Assembly: GCA_021849805.1 (NCBI GenBank)
Contig: JAJZSL010000001.1
Span: 255,280 to 319,279, forward strand
Direction: 5' to 3'
DNA from: a bacterium
GTDB lineage: Bacteria > Verrucomicrobiota > Verrucomicrobiia > Chthoniobacterales > UBA6821
DNA: 64,000 nt
The position numbers and the translations under genes were made by a program. Under the pieces are notes generated by a model that was not told where the DNA came from, ran no database searches, and was given only the letters and a program-made list of their open reading frames with translations. The stretch's first letter is position 1. Each line of letters starts with the position of its first letter. Of this stretch, positions 1 to 9,153 are shown in pieces.

Positions 1-528
1 AACAAGCACATCGAGAGGCCAATGCATCCCAGTATAAATTCGCGAGTAAGCTACTAGCAGCGCTACTAAATAAAAGAGAAGACCCAAGCGTCGATAAAAT
101 AAAAAAAGCACTGTTGCTAATAAAAATATGTTAGCGCTATGAGAAGAGGGAAAAGAGACTCCCCGTACTTTAGTATTGGGAGGTGGGGTGCTTGGATAAC
201 TGATGTTTAGTGGTAAAAAAAGTGCTTTTAGCGGAACTGATGTTGATGTCAGCTGGAGCACACGAGTTCCTGCTTCTACTTGAAATGGGCGAGGACGCCC
301 TACTAAGTGTTTGACACTTCTAACAACAAGACCATCAGTAATACCAATCGTTATAAAAAGAGTGAGCAACATCATGCGTGCACGAAAGCGACCCAAGAAA
401 AGAACACTAACAAGAGCTATGAGAAGTAGAGGACGCCAAAAAGTGAAACTAGTAATAATTGCCATGACCTGATCCATGAGTGGAGAGGTCATTTCGCGAT
501 TAATCCAATGCTGTATTATTTGATCCAT
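1..528 (-). CDS. PAP2-family phosphatase, 3' end outside the window
   Basis: Reading the minus strand from ATG at 528 gives 176 codons open to the left edge, so the C-terminus is missing. The three PAP2 signatures are visible: K-x6-RP at residues 73-81 (KHLVGRPRP), a PSGH-type motif as PSSH at 127-130, and S-R-x5-H at 162-169 (SRIYTGMH). Several hydrophobic segments (about 22-46, 52-68, 132-145, 148-161) indicate a polytopic membrane protein. The family removes phosphate from lipid phosphates such as undecaprenyl or phosphatidyl phosphates; the substrate cannot be told here. It is divergent from the resB-like gene, with 84 bp between them. Confidence 0.85.
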   Translation of the reverse strand, partial: MDQIIQHWINREMTSPLMDQVMAIITSFTFWRPLLLIALVSVLFLGRFRARMMLLTLFITIGITDGLVVRSVKHLVGRPRPFQVEAGTRVLQLTSTSVPLKALFLPLNISYPSTPPPNTKVRGVSFPSSHSANIFLLATVLFLFYRRLGLLFYLVALLVAYSRIYTGMHWPLDVLV

Positions 529-612
529 GGCTTTGATAAAAATAGAAAATATGTTAAAAATAATAGATTCACAATAGCAGATTGAGCTTCTCTCAGCTAT
601 GATTTCTCGTTC

Positions 613-2220
613 ATGAATTCAGAGAAAAAGGCATCCTCAAACCTCCCATCTTCAAGCGCTAAGTTGACACGTCAAAAATTGATTCTCGAGCGTCAAAAAA
701 AATCTCTCCTCTGGCAAATCATTCATCTTTTGGGCTCCTTGCCATTTGCTCTGCTTCTCCTTGCCACTATTGCTCTTGCTTGTGCCATAGCAACATTTAC
801 GGAATCTCATGCTAATAGTAAAGTAGCACATGCCCTGATCTATAAGGCTCCTTGGTTTTTAGCTTGGCTGGCTTTGCTTTGCTTGAATCTTTTTGCCGTT
901 ACTCTTACTCGCTGGCCTTGGCAGAGGAAGCACTTAGGTTTTGTAATCACTCATTATGGAATTATTCTTCTTCTCCTTGGTGCAGCAATAGGCTCAAAGC
1001 TTGGATTTGAAGGCAATGTTACTCTCCAGGTACATAGTCAGCCTGTTAAGAAAATCACAACAAATCATAGTGTTCTAGAAATAGAAACTCCGCTGAATGA
1101 TCGACTTTATCTCCTTCCCTTTGATGCGACGCTAGCGCGCCCCTCCCCAACTCATCTTCTAAAACTACCGATTCCTGGAACCCCTCTTCAACTCATCATT
1201 GATGGATGGAGTGAAACACTGGAAGAAAAACCAGAGCTCATCAAAACCAATCAAGAGGAGGAACATTGCGCCCTTCTTTTACAGCTTAGCAGCCAAGCTC
1301 TTCATCAAGAATATCATGTTGCCTTAGGCTTAGGAGAAAGTGAAAGTGCTCATTTTGATTTTTTTGGTCTTGCAACAATCGACTTCATGAGCTCAGAAAA
1401 ATCACTCTTTCCTCCCTTCCAAGAGGAAAAAACAATTCACTTTCCATTCCCAAAAACATGGTCAACTCCCTCTCTAAATACTCAGGGAATGGTTCCTCCT
1501 ACTGGTTATCAACCGTGGCTAAGACTCGCTCTTGATCCAGAAAACAATAATGTTCATTTTACGCTTGGACGCCACCAGTCAGTTGAAAAAAGCGGAACAC
1601 TTCATCCTCGAGAAAAGATTCCTCTTGGTTGGGCAGATTGGCAGCTTGAGCTACTTGAAAGCGGACATCATGAGAAAATTGCTTTTTCGGTACTACCGAG
1701 TATTTCAACTGAAACTTCTCAAAAAAAGAGTACATCAACTATCCCTGGATTTCATGCTTTTCTTCAAGATGAGCATGGATTAAGTAGCAAATCAACATGG
1801 GTAGCTTCAGGAGAAATCACTTCATTGTTTCTTAACGATCTTCTTATTCGTGTCGGTTATGGACTGGAATTACGCCCAATTCCTTTTTCTATTGAGCTTC
1901 TTGATTTCAAAATTCCTCGCGATGAAGGAACAGAAACACCGGGGGATTTTCAAGCTATCGTTCGTTTTCATGATCAGAAAAAAAATGATTTTTTTGATCG
2001 ATCTATTCGGATGAATCATCCAGCTAGTTTTCCTGGTGGAATAATAGCCAACATAACAGGAATCAATTACAAATTTTCACAAGCTCAGTGGAATCCTCAA
2101 AACCCTCAAGAAACAACACTTCAAGTCCTCTATGATCCGGGATGGTTGCTCAAATGGATCGGATCACTGGGGATTTGTTTAGGAATTGGAATGATGTTCT
2201 ACTGGAGAGAAAAAAAATAG
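613..2220 (+). CDS. ResB-like cytochrome c biogenesis protein
   Basis: The 535-residue protein has three N-terminal membrane helices (about 40-62, 80-99, 108-127), a long hydrophilic domain of about 370 residues and one C-terminal helix (about 508-528). This is the ResB/CcsB layout. The run through SLPFALLLLATIALACAIAT and the later HYGIILLLLGAAIG match ResB-family helices. ResB works with ResC/CcsA to deliver and attach haem to c-type cytochromes on the outer face of the inner membrane. No ResC/CcsA gene is in the window. The next gene starts 5 bp after its stop, so the two are probably cotranscribed. Confidence 0.75.
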   Translation: MNSEKKASSNLPSSSAKLTRQKLILERQKKSLLWQIIHLLGSLPFALLLLATIALACAIATFTESHANSKVAHALIYKAPWFLAWLALLCLNLFAVTLTRWPWQRKHLGFVITHYGIILLLLGAAIGSKLGFEGNVTLQVHSQPVKKITTNHSVLEIETPLNDRLYLLPFDATLARPSPTHLLKLPIPGTPLQLIIDGWSETLEEKPELIKTNQEEEHCALLLQLSSQALHQEYHVALGLGESESAHFDFFGLATIDFMSSEKSLFPPFQEEKTIHFPFPKTWSTPSLNTQGMVPPTGYQPWLRLALDPENNNVHFTLGRHQSVEKSGTLHPREKIPLGWADWQLELLESGHHEKIAFSVLPSISTETSQKKSTSTIPGFHAFLQDEHGLSSKSTWVASGEITSLFLNDLLIRVGYGLELRPIPFSIELLDFKIPRDEGTETPGDFQAIVRFHDQKKNDFFDRSIRMNHPASFPGGIIANITGINYKFSQAQWNPQNPQETTLQVLYDPGWLLKWIGSLGICLGIGMMFYWREKK

Positions 2221-2225
2221 AGTTC

Positions 2226-3323
2226 ATGTCCTCATTTTCCTTTGCTCATTTCATGGAGAAGGCGCTCTATGATCCCAAAACTGGTTACTATGCCTCAGGG
2301 AAAGCCGCTCTTGGTCGAAATGGCGATTTTTTTACTAATGTGAGTATTGGAAAAATTTATGGAAAAATGATTGCTCTCTTTATTGATGACCTTTGGGAAA
2401 AGCTCAACAAACCATCTCCTTTCTGCATTGTAGAGCAAGGAGCTCATGATGGAATGCTCGCACAGGATATTTTAGAAGAGCTTAGGAACTCTCCTGCACT
2501 TTTTTCTTCTACAAGTTATATTATTGTAGAACCTTTCCCTATCCTTCGGAAAAGACAGCAAGAGCGATTGAGAGAATTTAGTAACGTTTACTGGTTCTCT
2601 TATTTATGTGAGCTTCCTCCTTGGGAAGGAATCCATTTCTCCAATGAGCTCATTGATGCTTTTCCGGTTCATTTACTCACCTGGAACGGAGAGCAATGGC
2701 TCGAGCAGCGCGTTTGTGAAGAAGAAGATCAAAAAAGCTACTCTTGGCTCCATGCTCCTATTGAAGAAGAGGAGTTAGAGCGAATAGCAGTAACTCTGCC
2801 ACGTTCTCTATCTCCTGGATTTCTATGTGAAATCCGCTTGGGTATTAGCTCATGGCTTGCTGAAATAGCAAAAAAACTAAAACGAGGAATGATACTGATT
2901 GCAGATTATGGTTACGTAGGGTCTAGCCAATTTGCTCCCTATCGAGCTGAAGGAAGCATCGCTTGTTATCAAAAACATCAGCGTTTTAATAACCCGCTAG
3001 AAAAGCCAGGAGAGCGAGATATTAGTGTTCATGTTAATTTTGGAGCACTTGCTCAAACAGCTCTTCAACAAAATTGGAGTCTCCTTGGGTTCAGCGATCA
3101 GCACCACTTTTTAATGGGGATTGCTCATCAATGGCTGAAATCATTAGAAGAAGAAATGCCTACTGCTTCTAGGAAAAAGGAACTTAGATCGCTACAAACA
3201 TTGTTACATCCAGAAACAATGGGACGACAATTTCAGTTTCTTGGACTTGGTCACGCCATGCTTTCAACACCACCACTCAGTGGTTTCCGCTATCAACGAC
3301 CTGGAATCTCAGGATTATTTTAG
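2226..3323 (+). CDS. MidA/NDUFAF7-family SAM-dependent methyltransferase
   Basis: The 365-residue protein starts at ATG 2226, five bases after the resB-like stop; a longer frame would overlap that gene by 26 codons without homology. Family features are the N-terminal FMEKALYDPKTGYYASG, GRNGDFFTNVSIGKIYG, the SAM-binding stretch IVEQGAHDGMLAQDIL and the later LIADYGYVG. Mitochondrial relatives (NDUFAF7) methylate an arginine of a complex I subunit; the bacterial role is poorly defined. A nuoA gene lies 2 kb away, but the link is only suggestive. The 3' end overlaps the convergent dgkA stop by 4 bp. Confidence 0.8.
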   Translation: MSSFSFAHFMEKALYDPKTGYYASGKAALGRNGDFFTNVSIGKIYGKMIALFIDDLWEKLNKPSPFCIVEQGAHDGMLAQDILEELRNSPALFSSTSYIIVEPFPILRKRQQERLREFSNVYWFSYLCELPPWEGIHFSNELIDAFPVHLLTWNGEQWLEQRVCEEEDQKSYSWLHAPIEEEELERIAVTLPRSLSPGFLCEIRLGISSWLAEIAKKLKRGMILIADYGYVGSSQFAPYRAEGSIACYQKHQRFNNPLEKPGERDISVHVNFGALAQTALQQNWSLLGFSDQHHFLMGIAHQWLKSLEEEMPTASRKKELRSLQTLLHPETMGRQFQFLGLGHAMLSTPPLSGFRYQRPGISGLF

Positions 3324-3748
3324 ATAAAGATTGCTGAAAATATTTGCAGAAAACTTTTCCTCTCAATAGGAAAACTACTATGGAATAGAGGAAAAAAATG
3401 AGGCAAGAAAATAAATAGACCTACTCCTAGAGCTCCTAAAGCAACCAAGAGAACAGCTCCGGCAGCAACATCTTTTATTTTTCCGAGACGCTCTCTCTTC
3501 TCTTCGCTGATTTCATCAGCAAGAAGCTCAATGGCTGTATTGAATGCTTCTGCCATCCAAACTAGACTCATTGCCAAAACCATCATGCTCCATTCTAAAA
3601 AACAAAGATGAAGAATAAAACCGAGAATAAAAATAGCAATGCTCACAATAGTATAAACTAGTGCATTGCGTTCCGTTCTTATCAAAAAGAGAATCCCTTT
3701 GAGAGCATAGTAGAAATTAATGAAGCTCCACCACTTTTTCTGTTTCAT
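3320..3748 (-). CDS. dgkA: diacylglycerol/undecaprenol kinase family protein
   Basis: The 142-residue membrane protein carries the DgkA signature around residues 62-90 (AEAFNTAIELLADEI, then KIKDVAAGAVLL) with three hydrophobic helices. Members phosphorylate diacylglycerol or undecaprenol in the inner membrane, feeding phospholipid or undecaprenyl-phosphate recycling. The frame is open to 3826, but that would overlap the upstream pseudogene, so ATG at 3748 (MKQKKWWSF) is preferred; no strong ribosome binding site settles it. Its C-terminus runs past the usual end by a hydrophobic tail. The stop overlaps the convergent methyltransferase by 4 bp. Confidence 0.85.
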   Translation of the reverse strand: MKQKKWWSFINFYYALKGILFLIRTERNALVYTIVSIAIFILGFILHLCFLEWSMMVLAMSLVWMAEAFNTAIELLADEISEEKRERLGKIKDVAAGAVLLVALGALGVGLFIFLPHFFPLFHSSFPIERKSFLQIFSAIFI

Positions 3749-3798
3749 GAGTCGACTCTGAGTAATTGATTGGCGAATTTTTAAAGAAGATTCATCAC

Positions 3799-4083
3799 TC
3801 AGAAACAACGATATTCTAGGTAACAAATTCTTTTTTTAACTTTCTTTTTAAAAAGAGAAAATTGAAGTGGATTTTCTAAAAATTCTCCTGATCTTCCCAG
3901 AAGTGTTGGATTATTTTTTCCTCCTATAAGGAGAGGTAGAAGAATAACGATCAATTTTTTGGTATTTTTCCAATTCCAGTTTTCTAAAAGATCATGACTG
4001 GGTGCTAGGTTAAACTGCTTCAATAATAATGGGTCGCTAACGATTTTTCCATCAATACTCATGATGACACGAGGGGTTTTCAC
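3799..4083 (-). pseudogene. internally deleted RibD_C-type (dihydrofolate reductase-like) reductase remnant
   Basis: The 94-residue frame joins the first strand of a RibD C-terminal-domain reductase (KTPRVIMSIDGKIVSDP) directly to what looks like the last 50 residues of the same fold (LPLLIGGKNNPTLLGRSGEF, then a CYLEYRC end). Free-standing members run about 220 residues, so roughly 120 residues, including most of the NADPH-binding core, are missing in frame. The true riboflavin gene ribD is intact elsewhere (44878-45933). I read this as a relic left by one deletion. It might still be translated, since the frame is open and follows the upstream gene by 3 bp. Confidence 0.65.
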
Positions 4084-4086
4084 AAG

Positions 4087-5139
4087 TTAGCAAATTTTCT
4101 CTGCACGCGTTTCTACTTTTTTCTCTACTAGCTCTACTTCATCTTCCATCTCATCGAGCGAAGCATAGCTTCCTGATGTAGGGGAATAGAAAAGATAGAA
4201 AAGTCCACCTAGAAGACTCCAAGCAGCAATGAGAGAGAAACTTGTTAATGAAATTAATACTGCAAGCGATTTGGGTGTTCCATAGAGTGTACTGAGGAGC
4301 GTTTCAAAAAGACTTTCACGAACACCAATACCACTAAGACTAATGGGAATGTTGCAAATTGTATTAACAATAGGCATCACGACAATCATCGGCACTGCTC
4401 CTGGTGATCCAGGGATATTAGAAAATGAATAAGCTGAGAAAATAACTGATCCTATTAAAAAAAGACTCATAATCAGCGAGCAAAGAGTCGCTTGAAAAAG
4501 CACTCTCGTTTTTGATGCATAAGAAGAGAGGGCTGTTGCAAAATCAAGAAGAGAGCGGTGAGCTGGAATCCAAGTAGGAAGACGATTCCAGAGATGAAAG
4601 TGATTTGATATTAGAATAAAGAGTACAAAAAGAATAAAGCCTCCAAAAACTACTATGATTGTACTGAAGATTCCGCTGGTCATCGGATTGAGTAACAGTT
4701 GATGAAGAGAGAAAAAACAAACAGCAAAAGTTACGAGCATAAGTGAAAACATACCTACTAAACGATCGAGGAGAATGCTCAGTAGAACACCTGTTTTCTT
4801 TCTAGGCACTTCTTTCATCGCATAAAAAATTTTCAAAACATCTCCTCCAACAGATCCTAGTAAGAAGAGATTAAAGAACATGCCAATCATGACGAGATGA
4901 AAAGTTCTCTTCCAACCGAAGTCAATTTTTTGAACAGAGAGTAATAAACGCCATCGCATAGCAGAGAAAATAAGTACGATTCCAAAAGAAAGAAAACCGG
5001 GAATGAGCCACCAAAGGTTAGCATATCGAAGTGCCAGGAGCATTTGCTCTCGTTTCCCTGGATGACGAAAAATCCAATAGAGCAAAAGAAAAGTTACTGC
5101 AGCTTGCAGTGAGGGGATGAGGATTTTTTTAAAATTCAC
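4087..5139 (-). CDS. lysylphosphatidylglycerol synthase TM-region / UPF0104 family membrane protein
   Basis: This 350-residue protein has about eight hydrophobic helices spread across its length and the family landmarks FFNLFLLGSVGGDVLK (about 89-104), LLDRLVGMFSL (about 124-134) and ISLSGIGVRESLF (about 272-284). Proteins of this fold (LPG_synthase_TM, AglD-like) include lipid flippases and glycolipid-handling enzymes. There is no cytosolic aminoacyl-transfer domain, so it should not be called MprF. The acidic tail after about residue 325 is likely cytosolic. It may share a transcript with the reductase remnant and dgkA downstream. Confidence 0.75.
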   Translation of the reverse strand: MNFKKILIPSLQAAVTFLLLYWIFRHPGKREQMLLALRYANLWWLIPGFLSFGIVLIFSAMRWRLLLSVQKIDFGWKRTFHLVMIGMFFNLFLLGSVGGDVLKIFYAMKEVPRKKTGVLLSILLDRLVGMFSLMLVTFAVCFFSLHQLLLNPMTSGIFSTIIVVFGGFILFVLFILISNHFHLWNRLPTWIPAHRSLLDFATALSSYASKTRVLFQATLCSLIMSLFLIGSVIFSAYSFSNIPGSPGAVPMIVVMPIVNTICNIPISLSGIGVRESLFETLLSTLYGTPKSLAVLISLTSFSLIAAWSLLGGLFYLFYSPTSGSYASLDEMEDEVELVEKKVETRAEKIC

Positions 5140-5182
5140 TATTCCATGTATTATTAAAGCTAAACATACGCATGAAAAGATT

Positions 5183-5274
5183 TGGCGGAAGGAGTGGGAT
5201 TCGAACCCACGGTAGGTTTAATCCTACGCTCGATTTCGAGTCGAGTGCCTTCAACCGGACTCAGCCATCCTTCC
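5183..5274 (-). tRNA. tRNA-Ser(CGA)
   Basis: The minus strand folds as a class II tRNA. The acceptor GGAAGGA pairs with TCCTTCC, the discriminator is G, and CCA is encoded at 5185-5183. The anticodon stem is CTCGA/TCGAG with loop CTCGAAA, giving anticodon CGA (codon UCG). There is a long variable arm and a GTTCGAATC T-loop. It sits between nuoA and the UPF0104 gene on the same strand. Short frames called across it on either strand are shadows of the tRNA. Confidence 0.95.
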
Positions 5275-5328
5275 ATATCGAAAGATTTTCTCAAGGGTTC
5301 TGGAAGATACAATCTGTTGAAGTGGTTG

Positions 5329-5703
5329 TTATTTTGTCCACTCAAGGGCTCCTTTTTTAATTGCATAAAGATAACCGATCATCAGTAGCGAAACAAAACT
5401 AGCCATACTTCCTAAAATAATAGGACCATGTTGAGCAATAAATTCACGATAGCAAACAGCCCAAGGAACCATAAAAACAACTTCAATATCAAAAAGAATA
5501 AAAAGCATTGCTACCAAATAAAACTTAACACTAAAGCGTGGTTGAATAGTCATCTTCGGAATCATTCCACATTCATAAGCTGTATTTTTAACACCAAGAG
5601 CTATCCCGACTCTTCCTAAAAGAAAACTAGCAAGCCAAATTGAAAGAGCGAAGCCAAGAGCAATAAGGACGTGAAGAAGAAGAGCACCGTAAGTATCAAT
5701 CAT
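5329..5703 (-). CDS. nuoA: NADH-quinone oxidoreductase subunit A
   Basis: The 124-residue protein has three membrane helices and the subunit A signatures AYECGM (about 43-48) and PRFSVKFYLVAMLFILFDIE (about 54-73), followed by VVFMVPWA. NuoA is a small membrane subunit of respiratory complex I at the quinone-side junction. Its usual partners nuoB-D do not follow; instead tRNA-Ser lies 54 bp downstream. The rest of complex I must be elsewhere if it exists. Confidence 0.95.
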   Translation of the reverse strand: MIDTYGALLLHVLIALGFALSIWLASFLLGRVGIALGVKNTAYECGMIPKMTIQPRFSVKFYLVAMLFILFDIEVVFMVPWAVCYREFIAQHGPIILGSMASFVSLLMIGYLYAIKKGALEWTK

Positions 5704-5958
5704 AATTTTGAGAGCTTTTAGAGAGTTATTTTGAAGTTATAAAAAAGAGAGAGAAAAAGGGGGGGTAAGAAACAAGAGTAGATAGGGAAATGCTATCTAA
5801 AGGTACGAATGAGCAAAGCTATTTTCTAAAAAAACTACGATAAAGAGTGAGTAAAATTTCTCTATTGCTAGAATAACTTGAGGAGCAATAGTAATTTAGA
5901 ATTTTTTAATTCCTTTTCACTTCTCTTAGTCCACTGTGAAACCTTATCGAGAGAATCC

Positions 5959-6258
5959 CTACTTAGCAGCAAAAGATTCTGAGGAAGCTAGTGCTGTAGC
6001 AAGAGATGCCAATCCCTTGTATTTTTTTCCTGTTTTCTTAACCATACCGCGAGAAACAAGGTGTTGAAGTTTTTCGTAAGTTCTCAATCGAAGCATTTCC
6101 TCACCACCACTTGTTGCATTACGTTTTTTAAGACGCTCATAAATGATATCAAAGAGTTGCTTGAATTCAAAAGAAGTTCCCTTTTTTGTAAGAACAGCAA
6201 TTAATTCCTCGGTAACGAGGTCAGGAAGTCGGCGAGAAAAAGCACTTTTTCGTTGCAT
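5959..6258 (-). CDS. small basic protein of unknown function
   Basis: This 99-residue, lysine- and arginine-rich protein has no signal peptide or membrane helix. The predicted helical pattern (PDLVTEELIAVLTKKG, then FEFKQLFDIIYERLKKR, then EEMLRLRTYEKLQHLVSRG and MVKKTGKKYKGL) resembles a small winged-helix fold, with the final KKTGKKYKG as a possible wing. That suggests nucleic-acid binding, but this is inference. It stands alone, about 70 bp from lipA on the same strand. I do not recognise a named family. Confidence 0.7.
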   Translation of the reverse strand: MQRKSAFSRRLPDLVTEELIAVLTKKGTSFEFKQLFDIIYERLKKRNATSGGEEMLRLRTYEKLQHLVSRGMVKKTGKKYKGLASLATALASSESFAAK

Positions 6259-6326
6259 AATAGGCGATTGAATATAGCGAAAAAATAATGGATTGTCATC
6301 ATCATTTTGCTGATGTGAATTGATTT

Positions 6327-7235
6327 CTAACTTTTTCCAATAACATGAGGATTAAAATCAGAAGCGTGATAGGAACTTCTCACCAGCGGACCACTTGCTA
6401 CATAATGAAATCCTTTGCGACGGGCAACTTCACCATAGAAATCAAATATTTCTGGCCTGATGTATTCAACAACTGGGAGGTGTTTAGCAGTGGGGCGTAA
6501 GTATTGACCCAATGTTAAAACAGTCACTTGAGCTTCTAACAGGTCATCCATTGCTTGAAAAATTTCTGATTCTTCTTCACCTAAGCCAAGCATCAATCCA
6601 CTTTTGGTGGACATACGCATTCCTGCAATTTTGCTAAGTTGATGAGCCTTTTTTAAAAAAGTAAGAGAAAGACGATATTTTGCTCGAGAACGTACGAGGG
6701 GAGTAAGACGTTCGATGGTTTCTAAGTTATGATTAAAAACATCAGGACGAGCATTGATAACCGTTTGGAGAGAGTCTTTTTTTCCATTAAAATCGGGAGT
6801 TAGGATCTCAATGACGATGGTTGAGTCGATTTCACGAATAGCCTGAATTGTTTTTGCGAAATGAAGTGCTCCCCCATCCTTTAAATCATCACGAGCAACA
6901 GCAGTAATAACAACATGCTTCAACTTCATTCGTGCAATAGCTTTGGCAACACGTTCCGGCTCGTCTTCCTCAAGAGGAAGGGGCTTTGCAGTGTCGACAG
7001 CACAAAAACCACAAGCACGTGTACAACGATCACCAGCAATCATAAAGGTAGCAGTCCCCCCACTCCAACATTCCCAACGATTGGGACACTGAGCGCTTTC
7101 ACAAACAGTGTGTAATCGCAAATCGGAAATAAGTGCTTTTGTAGAAAAAAAAACTGGGTTAGAAGGGAGACGTACCTTAATCCAGTCTGGTTTTTGAGTT
7201 TGATGAAGAGAGGAATCGATTTTAGAAGAGGACAT
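6327..7235 (-). CDS. lipA: lipoyl synthase
   Basis: The 302-residue radical-SAM enzyme inserts sulfur at C6 and C8 of octanoyl groups on lipoyl domains. It has the auxiliary cluster cysteines C45, C50 and C56 (CESAQCPNRWEC), the radical-SAM CxxxCxxC at C71, C75 and C78 (CTRACGFC), and the C-terminal RSSYHA serine motif. ATG at 7235 is preceded by AAGGAA and gives normal length; the upstream 33 in-frame codons look like leader sequence. lipB is not adjacent. Confidence 0.97.
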   Translation of the reverse strand: MSSSKIDSSLHQTQKPDWIKVRLPSNPVFFSTKALISDLRLHTVCESAQCPNRWECWSGGTATFMIAGDRCTRACGFCAVDTAKPLPLEEDEPERVAKAIARMKLKHVVITAVARDDLKDGGALHFAKTIQAIREIDSTIVIEILTPDFNGKKDSLQTVINARPDVFNHNLETIERLTPLVRSRAKYRLSLTFLKKAHQLSKIAGMRMSTKSGLMLGLGEEESEIFQAMDDLLEAQVTVLTLGQYLRPTAKHLPVVEYIRPEIFDFYGEVARRKGFHYVASGPLVRSSYHASDFNPHVIGKS

Positions 7236-7385
7236 TTCCTTGAGGCTACAAAGTAGTTGAGTAGGGCTAAAGTAAAAAAACGTTCTCAATACCAACATCA
7301 TTTCCAGTAGTTGGCTATTTCTATTCTTGAGCACTGCTACAATGCTTCCCTGGGAATCGCTAGAAGAAATCGATTTCCCGTTTCA

Positions 7386-9041
7386 TTAAGTAGGAATAGT
7401 AGAATTTATTTCCTTTGAAAACGAATCATACTTCGCTCTAAACCCTAAAAGATGAACATGAACATTGCGAATAGGAGCTTTTTCATGCACATAGTCGTCA
7501 ATAAAGCTTAGGATATCTGGATCGATATATTCACAAGCATGAGCATCTAAGAGCAAGTACGTGCCAGAAGGAATTTTGTCAAGTGCTTCATTGAGAAAAG
7601 GCTTGTTTAAAAAACTCAGATGGCTGCCAAATTGAAATCGAAGTAATTTTTCAGAATCATTATTTTCGATGATTTGACGCCAAGGAGAAAATCGTAAATT
7701 GCTATACAAAACAAAAAATAAACCAGTCGTTAACCCAATTAAGATTCCAAATAGAAGATTTGTAAAAATAATAGCAATAATAGTAACAAAAAAGGGAACG
7801 AATTGATTTGCTCCCTCTCTCCACATAGCCAAAAAGAGTCCAGGCCTTGCTAGCTTTATTCCAACTACTATTAAAATAGCTGCTAAGACTGCTAGTGGAA
7901 TTTGATTAATCCAATGAGGAATGATTACGATTGATCCAAGTAGAAGCAGACCATGCACGATAGTAGCAAGAGGAGATCTTCCACCAGCATTAATATTCGT
8001 GCTGCTACGAACAATAGCACTAGTAATAGGGATGCCTCCCATGAGTCCTAAGAGAATATTAGCAATACCGTGAGCAAGAAGTTCTCGATTAGGAGGACTA
8101 AGCCGCTGTTGTGGATCAATCTTATCAGCCGCCTTCAAATTTAATAATGTTTCTAAACTAGCACTAGTAGCAATAAGAAAAGCAGCCACATAGATATCAG
8201 AAGAAAAAATTTTTTGGAAATCAGGAAGCTTCCAAGCTTTCATCAACGCTGTGAAATTATTGATTTGTGGTACGGAAACAAGATGACTTGGGCTAATTGA
8301 CCAAGGAGTTCCAGCTCGATGAAAGAGTGAGCCAAGAGTAACTGCTCCTAAAACTGCAAGAAGTGGAGCAGGAAGAAATCCTTTTTTTAAAAAAGAGAAA
8401 CGTTCTGCAAACAAAAGAAAAGAAAGAGCAAAGAGACCTATGAAGAGGGCTCCCATCTGTATGTGGAGAAAAGAAGAGCTAATCTCACTAAAAGTATTTT
8501 CTCCGTTTCCTTCCAAGAAAAAAGTATCTCCAAAAGGAATAGAATCATAGCCGAGGAGATGTGGAATTTGTTTTAGTACAATGAGAATTCCAGTAGCAGC
8601 AAGCAATCCTTTGAGAACGCTGGAAGGAAAAAATTCTGCTATAAGACCACTCTTCAATATTCCTAAGATTACTTGGAGAAAGCCAGCAACCACAACAGCT
8701 AATAAAAAAGCCTCGAAAGAATGGAGCTTCGTGATTTGTTGGGCAACAATAGATGCAAGTGCAGCAGAAGGACCACTCACACTAACAGCAGAACCGCTCA
8801 ATAAGCCAACAAGAAGGCCTCCAACAATTCCGCCTAAAATTCCAGAAAAAAGAGGGGCTCCTGAAGCTAGCGCAATACCGAGTGAAAGAGGAAGAGCCAC
8901 TAAAAAAACAACGATGCCAGCAACAAAGTCACGACGGAGCGAGAAGAAAGTTTGATAACTACTTTTCTCTTGCTGATCTTGGAGGTTGTTCATTTTTTGT
9001 GTCATGAAATTAAAAGCTCTTCTTTTTTTATTAAAAGTCAT
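7386..9041 (-). CDS. SulP/SLC26-family anion permease with C-terminal STAS-like domain
   Basis: The protein has up to 551 residues. The membrane part (about 35-440) begins with FVAGIVVFLVALPLSLGIA and includes the family motif VSVSGPSAALASIVA and GGIPITSAIVRSSTN. The last about 90 residues form a STAS-like domain (LLLDAHACEYIDPDILSF, then VHVHLLGF). SulP proteins carry sulfate, bicarbonate or other anions; bacterial relatives of this type are often bicarbonate permeases, but no carbonic anhydrase gene is adjacent. Two internal methionines (residues 13 and 17) are alternative starts. Confidence 0.9.
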   Translation of the reverse strand: MTFNKKRRAFNFMTQKMNNLQDQQEKSSYQTFFSLRRDFVAGIVVFLVALPLSLGIALASGAPLFSGILGGIVGGLLVGLLSGSAVSVSGPSAALASIVAQQITKLHSFEAFLLAVVVAGFLQVILGILKSGLIAEFFPSSVLKGLLAATGILIVLKQIPHLLGYDSIPFGDTFFLEGNGENTFSEISSSFLHIQMGALFIGLFALSFLLFAERFSFLKKGFLPAPLLAVLGAVTLGSLFHRAGTPWSISPSHLVSVPQINNFTALMKAWKLPDFQKIFSSDIYVAAFLIATSASLETLLNLKAADKIDPQQRLSPPNRELLAHGIANILLGLMGGIPITSAIVRSSTNINAGGRSPLATIVHGLLLLGSIVIIPHWINQIPLAVLAAILIVVGIKLARPGLFLAMWREGANQFVPFFVTIIAIIFTNLLFGILIGLTTGLFFVLYSNLRFSPWRQIIENNDSEKLLRFQFGSHLSFLNKPFLNEALDKIPSGTYLLLDAHACEYIDPDILSFIDDYVHEKAPIRNVHVHLLGFRAKYDSFSKEINSTIPT

Positions 9042-9153
9042 GATTGAAATTCAATAGTCATTCCTCTTTTTTATTGTTAGATTTTTGACTAAAAAACTAC
9101 ACTAATAAGTTTTTTCATTGAATACACGCCGTTCCATTTATTCTTCAACAACC

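Noticed and set aside
5160..5388. Short open frames on both strands with motifs such as SGIRTHGR and GVGFEPTVG
   Set aside because: They are translations of the tRNA-Ser gene, a familiar annotation artefact.
8581..8955. 124-codon frame antisense to the SulP gene
   Set aside because: Its composition is the mirror of the membrane helices on the other strand; the SulP frame has clear homology.
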